From: Tubulanus polymorphus
Lineage: Eukaryota > Nemertea > Palaeonemertea > Tubulaniformes > Tubulanidae
Assembly (NCBI RefSeq): GCF_964204645.1
Contig: NC_134029.1
Coordinates: 22,834,450 to 22,898,449 of the forward strand
Length of the DNA stretch: 64,000 nt
Direction: 5' to 3'
The translations under genes and the position numbers were made by a program. Shown one piece after another: positions 8,758-20,700 of the stretch. A model generated the notes under the pieces. The model had not been told where the DNA came from. It saw only the letters and a program-made list of their open reading frames with translations, and did not search any database. The stretch's first letter is position 1. The number at the start of each line of letters is the position of its first letter.

Positions 8758-8779
8758 CCAGTGTTCGGTAGGTGAAGTC

Positions 8780-8812
8780 ACAGTTTCACGTGACAACTTG
8801 CATTCATTCGAG
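8780..8812 (+). other. Noncoding exon 1 of peptide gene 2 (start inferred)
   Basis: It ends at the gtaagt donor at 8813; the start near 8780 is inferred from TATA spacing. Exon 2 begins at 9049 after catattcag with 30 bases of leader before ATG. Confidence 0.5.
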
Positions 8813-9078
8813 GTAAGTTAAGCGAGGTTGTGTGTAGGTTGAATCTCTGCATTACGGACGGAACGGAACGGTTGCAGAAAATTCTAGACCAACAACTCAA
8901 TATTCGAGAGTTGATTTGAGTGAGATTATTATGTATTTTCTATGGATCATTGACTGCGTGAAAACGAACTTTCAAACATATTGATGTCATAGATTATTGA
9001 CGTTGTACATGAATAATATCTAAGATGAATATTCCATTTCATATTCAGCTTCCTTGTTCCGCAAAACATCAATCAAAA

Positions 9079-9506
9079 ATGAAGGTATGCAGTTATTCGC
9101 TTGTATTTCAAAATCACCAGCGTTGATATTTTGTTATTCCGAGGGCTGTAATTCGCACAAAACATCGAAGTTCTGCTCTTTTCAAACCCGATAGAAATAC
9201 TTAAGCGTAATACGTAAAAGTATCATTAGCATTAAGTATGGCGGCAAGAGCTGACCCAATCCCCGTAAAACAGGTCTCATGATCATTTTCTCGTATTCGC
9301 AGGTGTTGTGTATCGTTCTCGTCGCCATGTTGATGGTCGGAGCCCAGGCCGAAACATTCATTCAATGTATGAAGAAATGTTGGGATGACGGATACGAGTG
9401 CGGATCCAGCTGTACCACCGGAAACAAAGGTTCCGCTACTGTCATCACCTGCACAAAAACCTGTCAGGGAAATCTGTCTACTTGTTACAGCCAATGTAAA
9501 CATTAA
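9079..9506 (+). CDS. Small secreted eight-cysteine peptide, paralogue 2 (69 aa)
   Basis: Same three-exon plan as paralogue 1: a noncoding exon, Met-Lys alone in exon 2 (9079-9084, gtatgc donor) and the rest in exon 3 (9303-9506). The signal peptide is identical over 18 residues. The mature part is 51 residues with Cys at 24, 28, 35, 39, 52, 56, 63 and 67, again C-x3-C-x6-C-x3-C twice with a 12-residue link. By hand alignment about 31 of 51 mature positions match paralogue 1; WDDGYECG and SATVI are the largest conserved blocks. Changes cluster between cysteines. A possible poly(A) signal ATTAAA lies at 9524-9529. Function is unknown; secretion is inferred from the signal peptide. Confidence 0.85.
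9303..9506 (+). CDS. Exon 3 of peptide gene 2
   Basis: The acceptor is tcgtattcgcag. A long run of DNA coding the end of the signal peptide is identical to paralogue 1, while mature-peptide codons differ more. The stop TAA is at 9504-9506. Confidence 0.85.
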   Translation: MLCIVLVAMLMVGAQAETFIQCMKKCWDDGYECGSSCTTGNKGSATVITCTKTCQGNLSTCYSQCKH

Positions 9507-9539
9507 AACCAACGAGACAATGCATTAAAACTTGGTGAA

Positions 9540-10910
9540 CTAAAAAATACGTTTGCTTAGTTGTTCATCTTTGTATATTGCAATTTTCAAAAAAAAAATC
9601 TCAAATGGAATTGGTTGAATTCAATAATGGCGTAAGACCATGGTGTTTATAAGGAAGCACCGGCCAAAATAGATTTGACCATTGATAGAGAACTGTTATG
9701 ATTTGACCACCACTATTCGGATGACGAGGATGGATTAAAGCATGGATTAAAGCATGGATTAACGCGCTCATTGAAGGAACCACTCGGCCAACCTATACCT
9801 CGATACGCGCCTTTAACGTAATGAAGTTTTAATGAGTAAAAATTGGATTGTGAAAACACGTTTTTATTAGTAGTTTTGATTTTAAAAGTTTCTCCAGTTG
9901 AAAACCTAGTGTAAGGAAATGAATTCAAAACAATTTTATTTAACTTATTCGGCCTTTTTAAAATCTAGAACACCCGCTAAGACTGAAATGATAATGTATT
10001 TCTGCAAATTAGTCACGGGTATTACCTACATGGCCGAATTAATTTGAATACACTGGAATACTTTGTTAAACGTGGGGCGTGAATTAGACTGGACGCTTCA
10101 TCGCGCGGAACCCCCACGGTCCGACTGAAATACGTGTCAACAATCATCGGGGAAAAGCCAAGAGTCTTCTTCGATAAGAGCGCAAAAATAACAACCCCAG
10201 CAATACTAACAAATCTGATTGTAATATTTCTCCAGAAAATCTCTCTTCGAGATCAGTTACACTGGACGATATAGGGTAGAAAAAATATGGTGTTTCGTAT
10301 ATTCAATTCTAACACAACGTGTACGATTTTTAGTGGAAAACTCGGATTAAAAAAAAATACTTTTCAACGTTTCGATGTTTTAACTTGTCAGCTTCGTGAT
10401 CTTATATTCACATTCGCCACGGATAGCGAAGTTTTACCTCGTCACATACGTAGGTAGTAGGTAGCATCAGATGGAAACGAATGAAAATATCATTAGTTTA
10501 TTTACGATACATATATATTTGGAGATTTATTTGCGGAAAGATTAAAACGTTTCCCCGCGGAAATCATGAACAACATAAGTGCGTCCGAAATGAACTTACA
10601 ATTCGTGTCTCAGTAAACTGAATGTCAATTTCACGGTTGGCACGTTTAACGCCTCGGGGTTGATTAAAATCGAAAAAGATAACAAATATTTCTCATACAA
10701 GACCACTGATTAATATCTCATACAGTTAACTGATGATAATTACACGTATTCATGTTGTCCGTCAAATAAAACCCCCAAAGCCTTAATAATATGGAATTAC
10801 CGTATTATTTTCTTTCATGCCTTTCTTTTTTCGAGCGAGGGGTGCCCCCGAAAATAATCTGTTCGCGATATCCGTACATATCTACCCGTCTATACCCTGG
10901 TGGACGGATT

Positions 10911-10912
<2 letters not shown>
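9540..10912. other. Intergenic sequence with a 3 x 12-bp repeat
   Basis: No gene is seen. A short tandem repeat of atggattaaagc, three units, lies at 9730-9765 (last unit with one change). The remainder is AT-rich unique sequence. Confidence 0.5.
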
Positions 10913-10998
<86 letters not shown>

Positions 10999-11036
10999 AC
11001 TATATATATATATATCCACTATATATATATATATAT
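10913..11036. repeat. (TA)n microsatellite with ccac interruptions
   Basis: About 42 TA units run to 10996, then two further TA blocks separated by ccac. The long Ile-Tyr frames read from it are artefacts. Confidence 0.95.
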
Positions 11037-11539
11037 CAAAGTGCTTCCATCAGTAATGCTGGCAATGGTAGGTTTACAATGTACGGAGGGAATTGAAGAG
11101 ATAATCTGTGAGCGGCCCGAGAGATGGAACTCAGCTCTTTCGTAGCGTGGTATCGATTCGGCATTATCATCGACTGCTTCAAGCCGCTACAACAGCAGCA
11201 GCGGTGGCAACGTTTTACGCTTTACCCGACACCACATCAGTACTGAAACGCGTATACGCCATGACGACTATGACGTCAAACGTAGCGCCGGCGCACTGGC
11301 GCTCTGTCCGTTATATCTGGCAGCATTCGAGCGCAGGATTTTAGACGGATAACTTAAGAATATCATGGATCTATGGAAATGCGTTTATTATACACAGAAA
11401 TCTGAAATAATTTCGAATCGATTCGTTAACCAACTGTTAAACAGCTCACAATCATCATCAGCTCCATCTGATATTATCGGTTGTATTATCATGTTCGGTA
11501 ATGATAGTTGATGCTGTATCGGGCTGTTAATAATGCAAC
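11037..11539 (+). promoter_or_regulatory. 5' flank/leader of the GABA receptor beta gene
   Basis: This GC-richer stretch lies directly upstream of the start codon. It holds a perfect CRE-type palindrome TGACGTCA at 11271-11278 and a GC-rich self-complementary word gcgccggcgc just after it. A CAG-rich run lies near 11192-11202. It is the natural place for the promoter, but the transcription start is not visible. Confidence 0.45.
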
Positions 11540-11702
11540 ATGGATTCCGTCACCAAGCTCTTCATCATCATTTCTACATTGACTGTGTCTTCACACGCTG
11601 CTACGAACCTGGAAGACTCGAGCAGCAGGTTGCAAAATGTATCTCTTATTATCAAAGCGCTACTGGACGACTACGATATTCGACTTCGGCCATCGTTCGG
11701 AG
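11540..11702 (+). CDS. GABA receptor beta exon 1: signal peptide and N-terminus
   Basis: It codes [20 protein letters not shown] and on to [12 protein letters not shown], the conserved N-terminal helix end of the family. The donor is ggag|gtaaga, phase 1. Confidence 0.9.
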
Positions 11703-14700
11703 GTAAGAATGAATTACCCGCGATGACGTTTTACAGAATTATTTATCATTTCTCGCCTTCTAAATATTTTCTTATCCAACTCACCGTGGTTTATCTGAAG
11801 TGTTTCCTCTCGCTTATCATTACCAGATCTATGATGATATCTTTCCAGAAGTTGGAGTTAAACGTGTCAAAACGTCTTCTCTGCACTGTTATCAGAATTA
11901 CATTCATGGCTCTTTTTCTCTATTGAATAGATTCTAATCAACAAGTGAATAAAGCCAAAATAATTCTTTGCCCGGTCCAAACATGAACGAAAACTTGATG
12001 GCATATGCAAGCTTTCATCATCTACGCATTAAACCTTTTAGAAAATACGATCCCTCGAAGCGTTGATGTGATGTTGAGACAGGAAACCACTTAACTATCT
12101 AATCATCAGTAATTTGCCATAACCTCCGTCTACAAGAGAGGAAGTCATAACGAGCACCTCTCACTCGGGATCAGCTGATTCATCATACAGGTCCGTCACA
12201 ACGAGACACCAACACTAATTAATTCCTACCCACCAGCGATGCTAGTGTGACACTTCAAAAATATATTTTTTCAAATATTTTGGAATGCTCATCACCGAAT
12301 GTTCTAGTTTGATGGATACGCGCGTGTGTAGTGACATGGCATGTTTTCGCGGGCTCAAATTATAGACATTTTGCTTCGTAATTTTTCGAAGTTCTTTTGA
12401 AAAAAAATTCTGTTCGCAATAAATACTCGGTAATGATGTATCCCATGACGTAATAGATGGTAAAACGTACGTAATGGTTTTAATTTTAGAAGGAATCATG
12501 CCTATTTTTTCTTCAAATTTTTTCAAGATTCTGTTTTCATACGTTAAAGTATAAAGAATTTCAGTTGACGACAGTTGTAGCATTGAGGGAATTGTGTAAC
12601 CGCTTTCGCGTGGAGTGTACATCGATTGAAATGAGTGTCCATCCTGTTCACATGATTGTATAGACTGAGGGCGAGAGAGGGACGAGGACAATAGTTAAAC
12701 TTCATTACGTTAAACCATCATTGCATATCGAGATATCAGATCTTATTAGTGCAGTTATATGGGATACAAATCAATGGGGCGATAATCATAATTTCGACTG
12801 ACTGCCGCCGAAAGTATTCAACTCTTGTCAACGAATCTCATTCTAATTTATAAAAAAAACTGTCATAAAAAACACGTTATTCATTTTTGCCACTTGCTGC
12901 AAATCACCCTCCAGTTAATTGAACAAATAACTTTATTTAATAGTTACGTCTCAAGCTTAGTGTGAATTTTCTTTCATATCGAATTTGTTCCTATAGTACA
13001 TGTAGTAATCGTCGAATCGAGGCACAAAACAAAGTAAACATTATTTCCGAATTTAGAGCTAGGTTTATTTGTTAATGGTTAGTGTAGGCTAGTGCTGTTA
13101 TTTCGCGCCGACGAACAATACTTAATAAATTAGAACTGTAAATATACGAACAGCTCGCAATAACTGAGACGGTGCAGTGCGTCGCATATTTCAATACCAT
13201 TAAGTTAAATATTTTACGAGATTCGAACGAGTCGCATGAACAGACTCTACCGCATCGCCGCAATGAAATTGCCTTTAACGTAGATCGCAAACTTAGATTA
13301 ATTGAAATGTGAAATGGAATACATTAGTACAGAACGGAAGGAAAGTGCATTGCTTGTCACCGAGTCGAGTGGGGAAAAAAATTCACAGTATCGATCGATT
13401 TACTGACGACCGAGAGCTGCACTGTTCTCAGAATGTTCTCAATCTAACGATGTCATAAACGCCGAGTAATCCCGAGATGGGGTCTATGACTGGATTCTAG
13501 AATGAAGTCATCAGGTTCAACCTTGAGTTTATGCCGAACTTCACAAATTAAGGCCTGACCTGGACAAATTATCGGTACGACGAGCCGGTACTTTAACCTC
13601 GACGACTAATAAACGAATTAAACTCGGGGTCAATTATATATGTGGTCGGTATTTAGGGACATAGGTTCGGGGAAATCTGTATCTCAACATAGTACAAGCA
13701 TAAACAACATTCGTCAAAATTCATGTAACAGTAATTCTACTTTATTCACGCAACTATGAAAAAAAAAATCATTTTATTCTAAATTTTCTGTGAATTGATT
13801 TCTTCGTACGAAATCGAACACAAGGATTTGAAATGAGACGATTGACACCACAAGTGTTCGAATATGAAATAAATCTATAACATATGTTAGCTATAAAACG
13901 AACCGGTATATGCAAAGAATTTGTTCCGCGACGAACGATTTTATAGTTGTGAATGCCAAATCAGGGGTAAACTCCCGATTCTGTTACCGACACTTCATCA
14001 TGATCGACTCAGCACCAATCTTGCTTCCATCATCCGCTGGAACTGGCCGAGAGCCTTTCCACTGTCTACGGAATTTGCTCGGGCGAAAATTAAGTAAATA
14101 GCAACCACATTGAGCAAGCGCATCCTTCATGGTTCTGCTTACGTATATAATACATACGATTCTACTATGTTGCGATGAAACTAAACCAACTTTCGATCTA
14201 TCACCACTGACTCTCTCTCCAAATCCATAATTATCGGTTGTGGCTTGATGCGTTTGGATTTATTTCCGATTGGGAACAACAGCTGATATCGATGATTTCG
14301 TAATAGTTTATTTATTATGCGGCGCGTAAATTCATTGACGCAGTTTGAGACAAATTGTCGTTATCTCTTTACTTAATGTGTCACATTTGGTTACTATTAC
14401 ACGCAATCAATGTCTGGGACATCAGATACACAAGGTTACACCTTTATTCGGATCAAGAATTGATAATCAATGATGCGAAATTTGAATTGTTTCATCATGT
14501 ATCGGTGCTGAACGTTATTTCAATAATCACTCGAGGGTCTTAACCTCCATATCCTCAGGGAGAGCAAAGCTGATGAAAAAATTTCAAGAGAAAACAGTTT
14601 TCAAACGAAAGAAATCTAAGAGAAATTCATTTCCGTTCGTTCTTCATTCGGAAGACAATATGAAGTTGAAACGTTACACTTTCAATAAACTACCATACTA

Positions 14701-17700
14701 CGTGAATATTAGATTTGTCTATTTAGTCCTTCGCTATAATAACGGAAATCACTCAGAGCCCAAATCTGAGCGTCAAATTTTCAAAATATTTCTGTCGGAT
14801 GGCCTCCAGACCCCTTCAGTTCCAACCACGTTTAAGACGAACGCACCCGCATATTCCTCATGCTCAGAGCCTGGAAAGTTTACTTAATTTCTATGTTTAC
14901 TTATATACGTTTGGTTCGCCGTAATTGCATATATTTCGTTATAAGTTTATACGTAATATTCAGCATGGTGATCAAGGGCTATTATTTCATAAGCGAGAAT
15001 GAAGGCTTTCATCAGTCGGTATAATTAGGAATCTTGTCGTAATCGGCTCACTCCAATCCGAGTTGTGACTGACGAGCCAAGCGAATGTTTGAATTCCCAT
15101 GATTTTTCGTGTAAATATTTTTCGATCGTGTGTTGTGTTCGCAGTATGCGCCGAGGCCGTTATAGAATATGATTATCTCCGTATTGACGCTTTCTGTAAT
15201 TCGATTTGTCGCGCGGGAGGCTTAATCAAAGATCTAGCGCCTTAAACATCTGTATATAAACATTTATGTACGTAAACCCTGCGGCGTATAAATCGCTGAT
15301 ACGGTTCGCAATATAATCTCAAGGTTGACGTTCGACCGACATTTTTATTCATTGTTCCTCAGGTGCACATACAGGCTTGACATCTTCTACCGGTCAATCC
15401 TCGATTGTTTCTCGCTATATACAAACAAATATGTCAAATTTACTCGGAAAATACGTACGTGTATATGTAAATAACATGGGGTCCAGGGACACCATGCCCG
15501 CTTGGGATGTGGTTTCAAATGTTCAACGATCTAACAATTCAATATACAATGCCCCCTGGTGACCATAAACTGTAATTGATGACCTTGAAACTTACCACAA
15601 TCATCGAATTACTAAGTTATTGTACTATTCAACGCCCCCTGGTAACAAAATGATTTTTGGCATATATTTAAAGAGTCAAATCTTCACATATTCTGAAAGT
15701 TGGTTCTTGATTAGAAATCTTTGATTACGTGTCAATACTGTCAGATGTTAGTAATGGTCCGAGATGTGACTCGCGATATACAATGAAGTATAAATACCCC
15801 ATGCAGTTCCTATTAAGAGATTCGTGCTAGAAATGTGCTACGGATTAAAAATAGAAATACTTATGACTTTTATTTTTTCAGGTGATCCTTTATACATCAA
15901 TATGGATATAGTGATAGCAAGTTTTGATAGCATATCTGAAGTTAACATGGTAGGTGTGCAATGTGTTCCCAGTCATAAACAAACATCTTAGAAATGAAAC
16001 AATTCTCTTCTAAATCTCCGTGAGGATTTTCCTATATTTGGCGAATTTGAATTCAAAAATATTCAATCGTTTCTGTCAATGTATGAAGCCGCCTGACTAA
16101 TACATCAGTGTATAAATACGATATACTTATTTATTGATAATGTGTATATACATATATGTAGCGCGTCTGTTAAATATCGAAGTTGCAAGTACGAAAACAA
16201 GAGAATATTTGAGGGACCATACATCTGCCCACTTGGCTATTGATTCTAACGGCGCTACTGTCTGAATAACATTTACGCTTTCAGGATGTTACAACTACTG
16301 CGCTGATCAAAAGGAAATAATAAATGTTTAATTTCTTTGTCGCCTTTCGTTAGACTAACGCCTTCGGCTGGTCAAGATACGTATATCCCGAAATTATCCC
16401 TTACAACGACGAGAACCGCGAATGACACCGACCGAAAATGAAATATCGCCGATGCGTCAGATTCGCCATGTGTATCCACACCTTCTCGTTTCATGTTATG
16501 CGCGGTTTCACCAAATACATTCGATTCCTTCGGGGCTATTCTTGTCTCCATGGTGATAAGCAAAAAGCTATATCATTTGACGAGAGTTGATATGAAATAC
16601 ACCGATTGTTTTGAGAGTGTTTCTGCCAATTTTCCGGATTTGGTCTCATTAAATGTATTGCTATATACATGTGGACCTGGCAGCACTACAAACAGCAGCA
16701 GCTGAATCGGCGGGCCGCGAGCAGACTACACGCAAAATGATCGATGGAACTGAGATCCCGTTTAAGCCGCTTCTGTAGACAACAAAATCGTCGTATTTCT
16801 CAGAAAATACGGCATTTCCTTTTGTTCGCCACAATAATGAAATTAATAACAACCATCCCATATATGATGCAAATGTAGAAGGCGCTGAGTCAAGATGTCA
16901 ATCCGGTCTCCCTAAAAATAGCTTTCCGCGAAGTATGAATTGAATATCAAATCCTGATTGATAGCAATTTGTTTCTTTATTTCAGGATTATACAATAACG
17001 ATGTATTTGAACCAGTACTGGCGGGATGAACGACTCAGTTTTTCCACTGCCGACGAGTACATGACGTTAACCGGCGATTTTGCCGAGAAAATCTGGGTAC
17101 CTGATACGTTCTTCGCGAACGATAAAAACTCGTTTTTGCACGATGTTACCGAAAAAAATAAAATGGTTCGTTTATACGGCGATGGTAGTATCGTCTACGG
17201 CATGAGGTAAGGGTCGTGGTTCTTGTTAGAGATATATCAACGTTTGGTCAATACAATAGTCCAGGTCAGCTAGCAGGCGAGTGTCGGCGGTGTTCAAAAA
17301 AACAATCTAATATCAATTACTTCTACATTTGATTTTGTTTGGAAGATTAACCGAAGCGTTTCAACGAAATCGGAAGGGTTAGAATTTAAATGTCTATGAA
17401 TTGTTCACAGTTACTGTTGTTGTGAAAACTTATTCCAGGCCATTTACCTCGGTATTTAAGACATTAGTTCAGGTACCACGTATATAAAAAGCCTCCGTAA
17501 TCCGCATTAACGAAGCTCCAATGGTTTTTGTTTATGTACCCTTGTCCCTTTGCCGGATAAACGCGAATGTTATATTGCGAAGATCCTCTAGAATTTACCT
17601 TAAGAATTTACAGTGTTTGACCATTAGTTATCTTTATTGCCTTTGCCCGTGTCGTTTGAATGGACTTATCGCTCGATCTCCGTTTGACAAAATCGTGACA

Positions 17701-20700
17701 AATTATGACTAATTCATATATGGCAATAAAACTGCAATAATGCCATAAATGTTATAATAAAAACCGAAATGGATCATAAAGATTGTGCACTTTAAGTTAA
17801 CGTTTAACTATTTGGTAATCAGTTTAGATGTGTGATATGTGATATGTATATATTTTGATATGCGTGATAAAACTAAAACTAAAAGCAAATCCAAGGTTCT
17901 TCGTTGGAAAATTCTTCTCTTTGTGAAATAAGATGAATTCTAGACAAAAATGGCTAGCTAGGTTTTTTTGTGTGGGAGTCCTACAATTCTTTGTTACGTC
18001 ATCTATGCTTTCGCCACAACGTCTCGATGATAAGATGTTTTTTTATATTTCTATATACTTATCATTCGTCTAGGTTTCCTGTGGGATATTGGAAATTTGA
18101 TAGCGAGCATTTTGCTTCGATAAGACGTTAGTAATCTGAAATTCTCTTGTTTATCATGTAGGTTTACCACAACTCTAGCCTGTATGATGGATTTACATTA
18201 TTATCCACTAGACGTACAGGATTGCACTGTAGAAATAGAAAGTTGTAAGTATACACAAACAAATATTATCAAATCGCTATAAAGCACCAGAAAAGCGCCA
18301 TTTTTCCACATCATTTACATCATCTCTGTATAAAAAGTCTTAAGAATGAAAATATGCTTTGCAAACTGAATGACTACTTCGTAAATTATTCAGGCGTCAT
18401 CGAACATCAGTTTTTAAACGTTTCACCTGGTTTTGTAGTAGTTCACTGAACTAGAACGTTTCGGAAGCGAGCGAGCGAGAGAGCGAGAGATCAGGTGGAA
18501 TCGAGCTATCATTAGTGCAATGCTTAACACATGTTAAGAAGATATTTTTTTGTTCGCTAATGACTAATGAAAATATCGAAATGTTTTCTTAATTTTTTTT
18601 CACCACTCGCAGGGGTTTTGAATATGTCGTTTTCTTTTTAGACGGTTATCCGATGGAAGATGTGATAATGAACTGGACCAAACAGGAGGAATCAGTCCAA
18701 GGATTGAGCAAGATAGACTTGCCGCAGTTCAGCTTAGTAAACTACAAAACTACCGAAAAAATCGAGAACCTCACAACAGGTTCGTAACTAGATATTTTTC
18801 CAGAAAATGGGTATCTATGAAACATGATAGTTTGTGGTGCAGAAATGTCAGAAGAATTATTAGATATCAAAATGTTGTTGTTGGCGACATGTTTGCCGAC
18901 AACTCGTTGGGTATATTCTAAAGTGTTACCATGGACACGATGACCGAATCAATTTCTACCCAAATAGACGTCGAGCATCTATTTAACCTGATCAAGCTTT
19001 GGTCCATTCATCCTACAAATCGCTGTTCAATTGGTAATCCGGACACGATAATCGAGATAGAGATATTCGCGAAGGTCAATCAAGACGGAGCCGATGCATC
19101 TGACCGCATGCGAGCGTCCTCTAGTCAGTAAATTGACTTTGATAGATTTTCTCATACATAAAACATTTCCTCGCTATTGTATGAGTATATTCTGTATCAT
19201 GAAGGCGTTCTGTAAATTTGCCACCCAATTTGTCCAAAATAACGACTTAGGTTGTTTTTTGTAAATATGTCTTCCACTCGTACCTATCAATGCTAGCTCA
19301 CTTCAGCGACCACTCAACGACCACTCGTGAGGGTAAATTATCGTTCGGTTGGTCCAAATATTGCCAATATATTCCGCCGGGAATAATGATCAACGTGAAC
19401 CACGTCTGTTTGTGAATATTCAATATATGATCTACCTGGTCCTGCAGGCACGATACGCCGCTCTTCATTAGCCGATGTGCCTAAACCTTGAATATACCGT
19501 GAGCGAATTGTTTTATGCTTCGGCCGTCACGGTGGAGGAAAATAGATCCCAACTCGCATCAGATGCGGCACGATTTAGATGTTCATTTATCGCTTTGATG
19601 CGATCGGATCGAAGCGCGAGCAAATCACGTGGAAGTAACGCATAACTAATATGTTTGACCGCCGGGTGAAAGAATAGATAGAGTTCATATCCACAGAAAC
19701 ACGAAAACTAAACGAAATGAACGATGATATCAAACGAGAATAATTATATTCTGAAATAACTTACAGTTTTATAAGGCACGGGTATATATATATATATACA
19801 TAAACTGAATCAATCATAACTATAAAAGCTGTATACATAGAATGTGAATGCAATATCGATGTTATATGATTTTATATCGGTATGTTATTGCCCTCTATTC
19901 GCTATACGCAAAATATCGAACGACGAATAGATTGGTACCGTTTCCGGATAGCAAAAAAATGCATATAATTAAATAATGCCAGGTGCGTATGAGATGCTGT
20001 ATCAAGTACCATTCCGCAGACGTATTACATATATACTGAGTTCTAAACGAATTATTGCGCGGGTTTCTAATACGAGTATAGAACGTAATTAGAAGCGATG
20101 AAGATTTCGTGAACGGGGTGATGATAATTTGCTGCGGTTAATTAGCTATGTAAGGTTATCGAAAGGTGAACAATTTGGAAGTATGGAGGATTGTGATAAT
20201 GTTCGGCGGAGTTTGCTTATAGTTTCTACTTCATAACATCCATGAAAAAAAATGCAATTTCTCTGCTTTCCCCGGGGCATATAAAACGTACGGGATCTCT
20301 TGCCTTTTTGTATAATTTTCATGGTAATAATAGTACCCCTGGGCTTCGTAGGCTTTTAAATATGCCGTACAAAAATTCAACAACTCATTTCATTTTCATC
20401 TTCTAGGTTTATACCAGCGATTGTCACTGGTGTTCAAGCTCGAACGAAATATCGGATATTTCATATTTCAAACATACCTGCCTTCCATTTTGATAGTGAT
20501 GTTGTCATGGGTATCGTTTTGGATTAATCATGAGGCCACCTCTGCCCGAGTAGCTCTGGGTAAGTCTATACGTCTATATAACCATTTTGCACGCGGTAAA
20601 AAAAAAAAGATACGCGAAACTCACTAGAGTGTCGGTTTGATTGGATACGAGAACCGAGGAAAATAAAAAGCTGCGCATCTTGGGAATTGTGATGATGAGA

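Larger units (their letters stand above)
11703..15881 (+). other. Beta gene intron 1 (4.2 kb)
   Basis: Mostly AT-rich unique sequence. It holds an unassigned minus-strand reading frame (12242-12691) and two related CTCF-like words near 15551 and 15633. I see no transposon or RNA gene. Confidence 0.6.

Noticed and set aside
6807-9506. Calling the eight-cysteine peptides a named toxin or antimicrobial family
   Set aside because: The spacing suggests a stapled helical fold, but no recognised family signature supports a specific name or activity.
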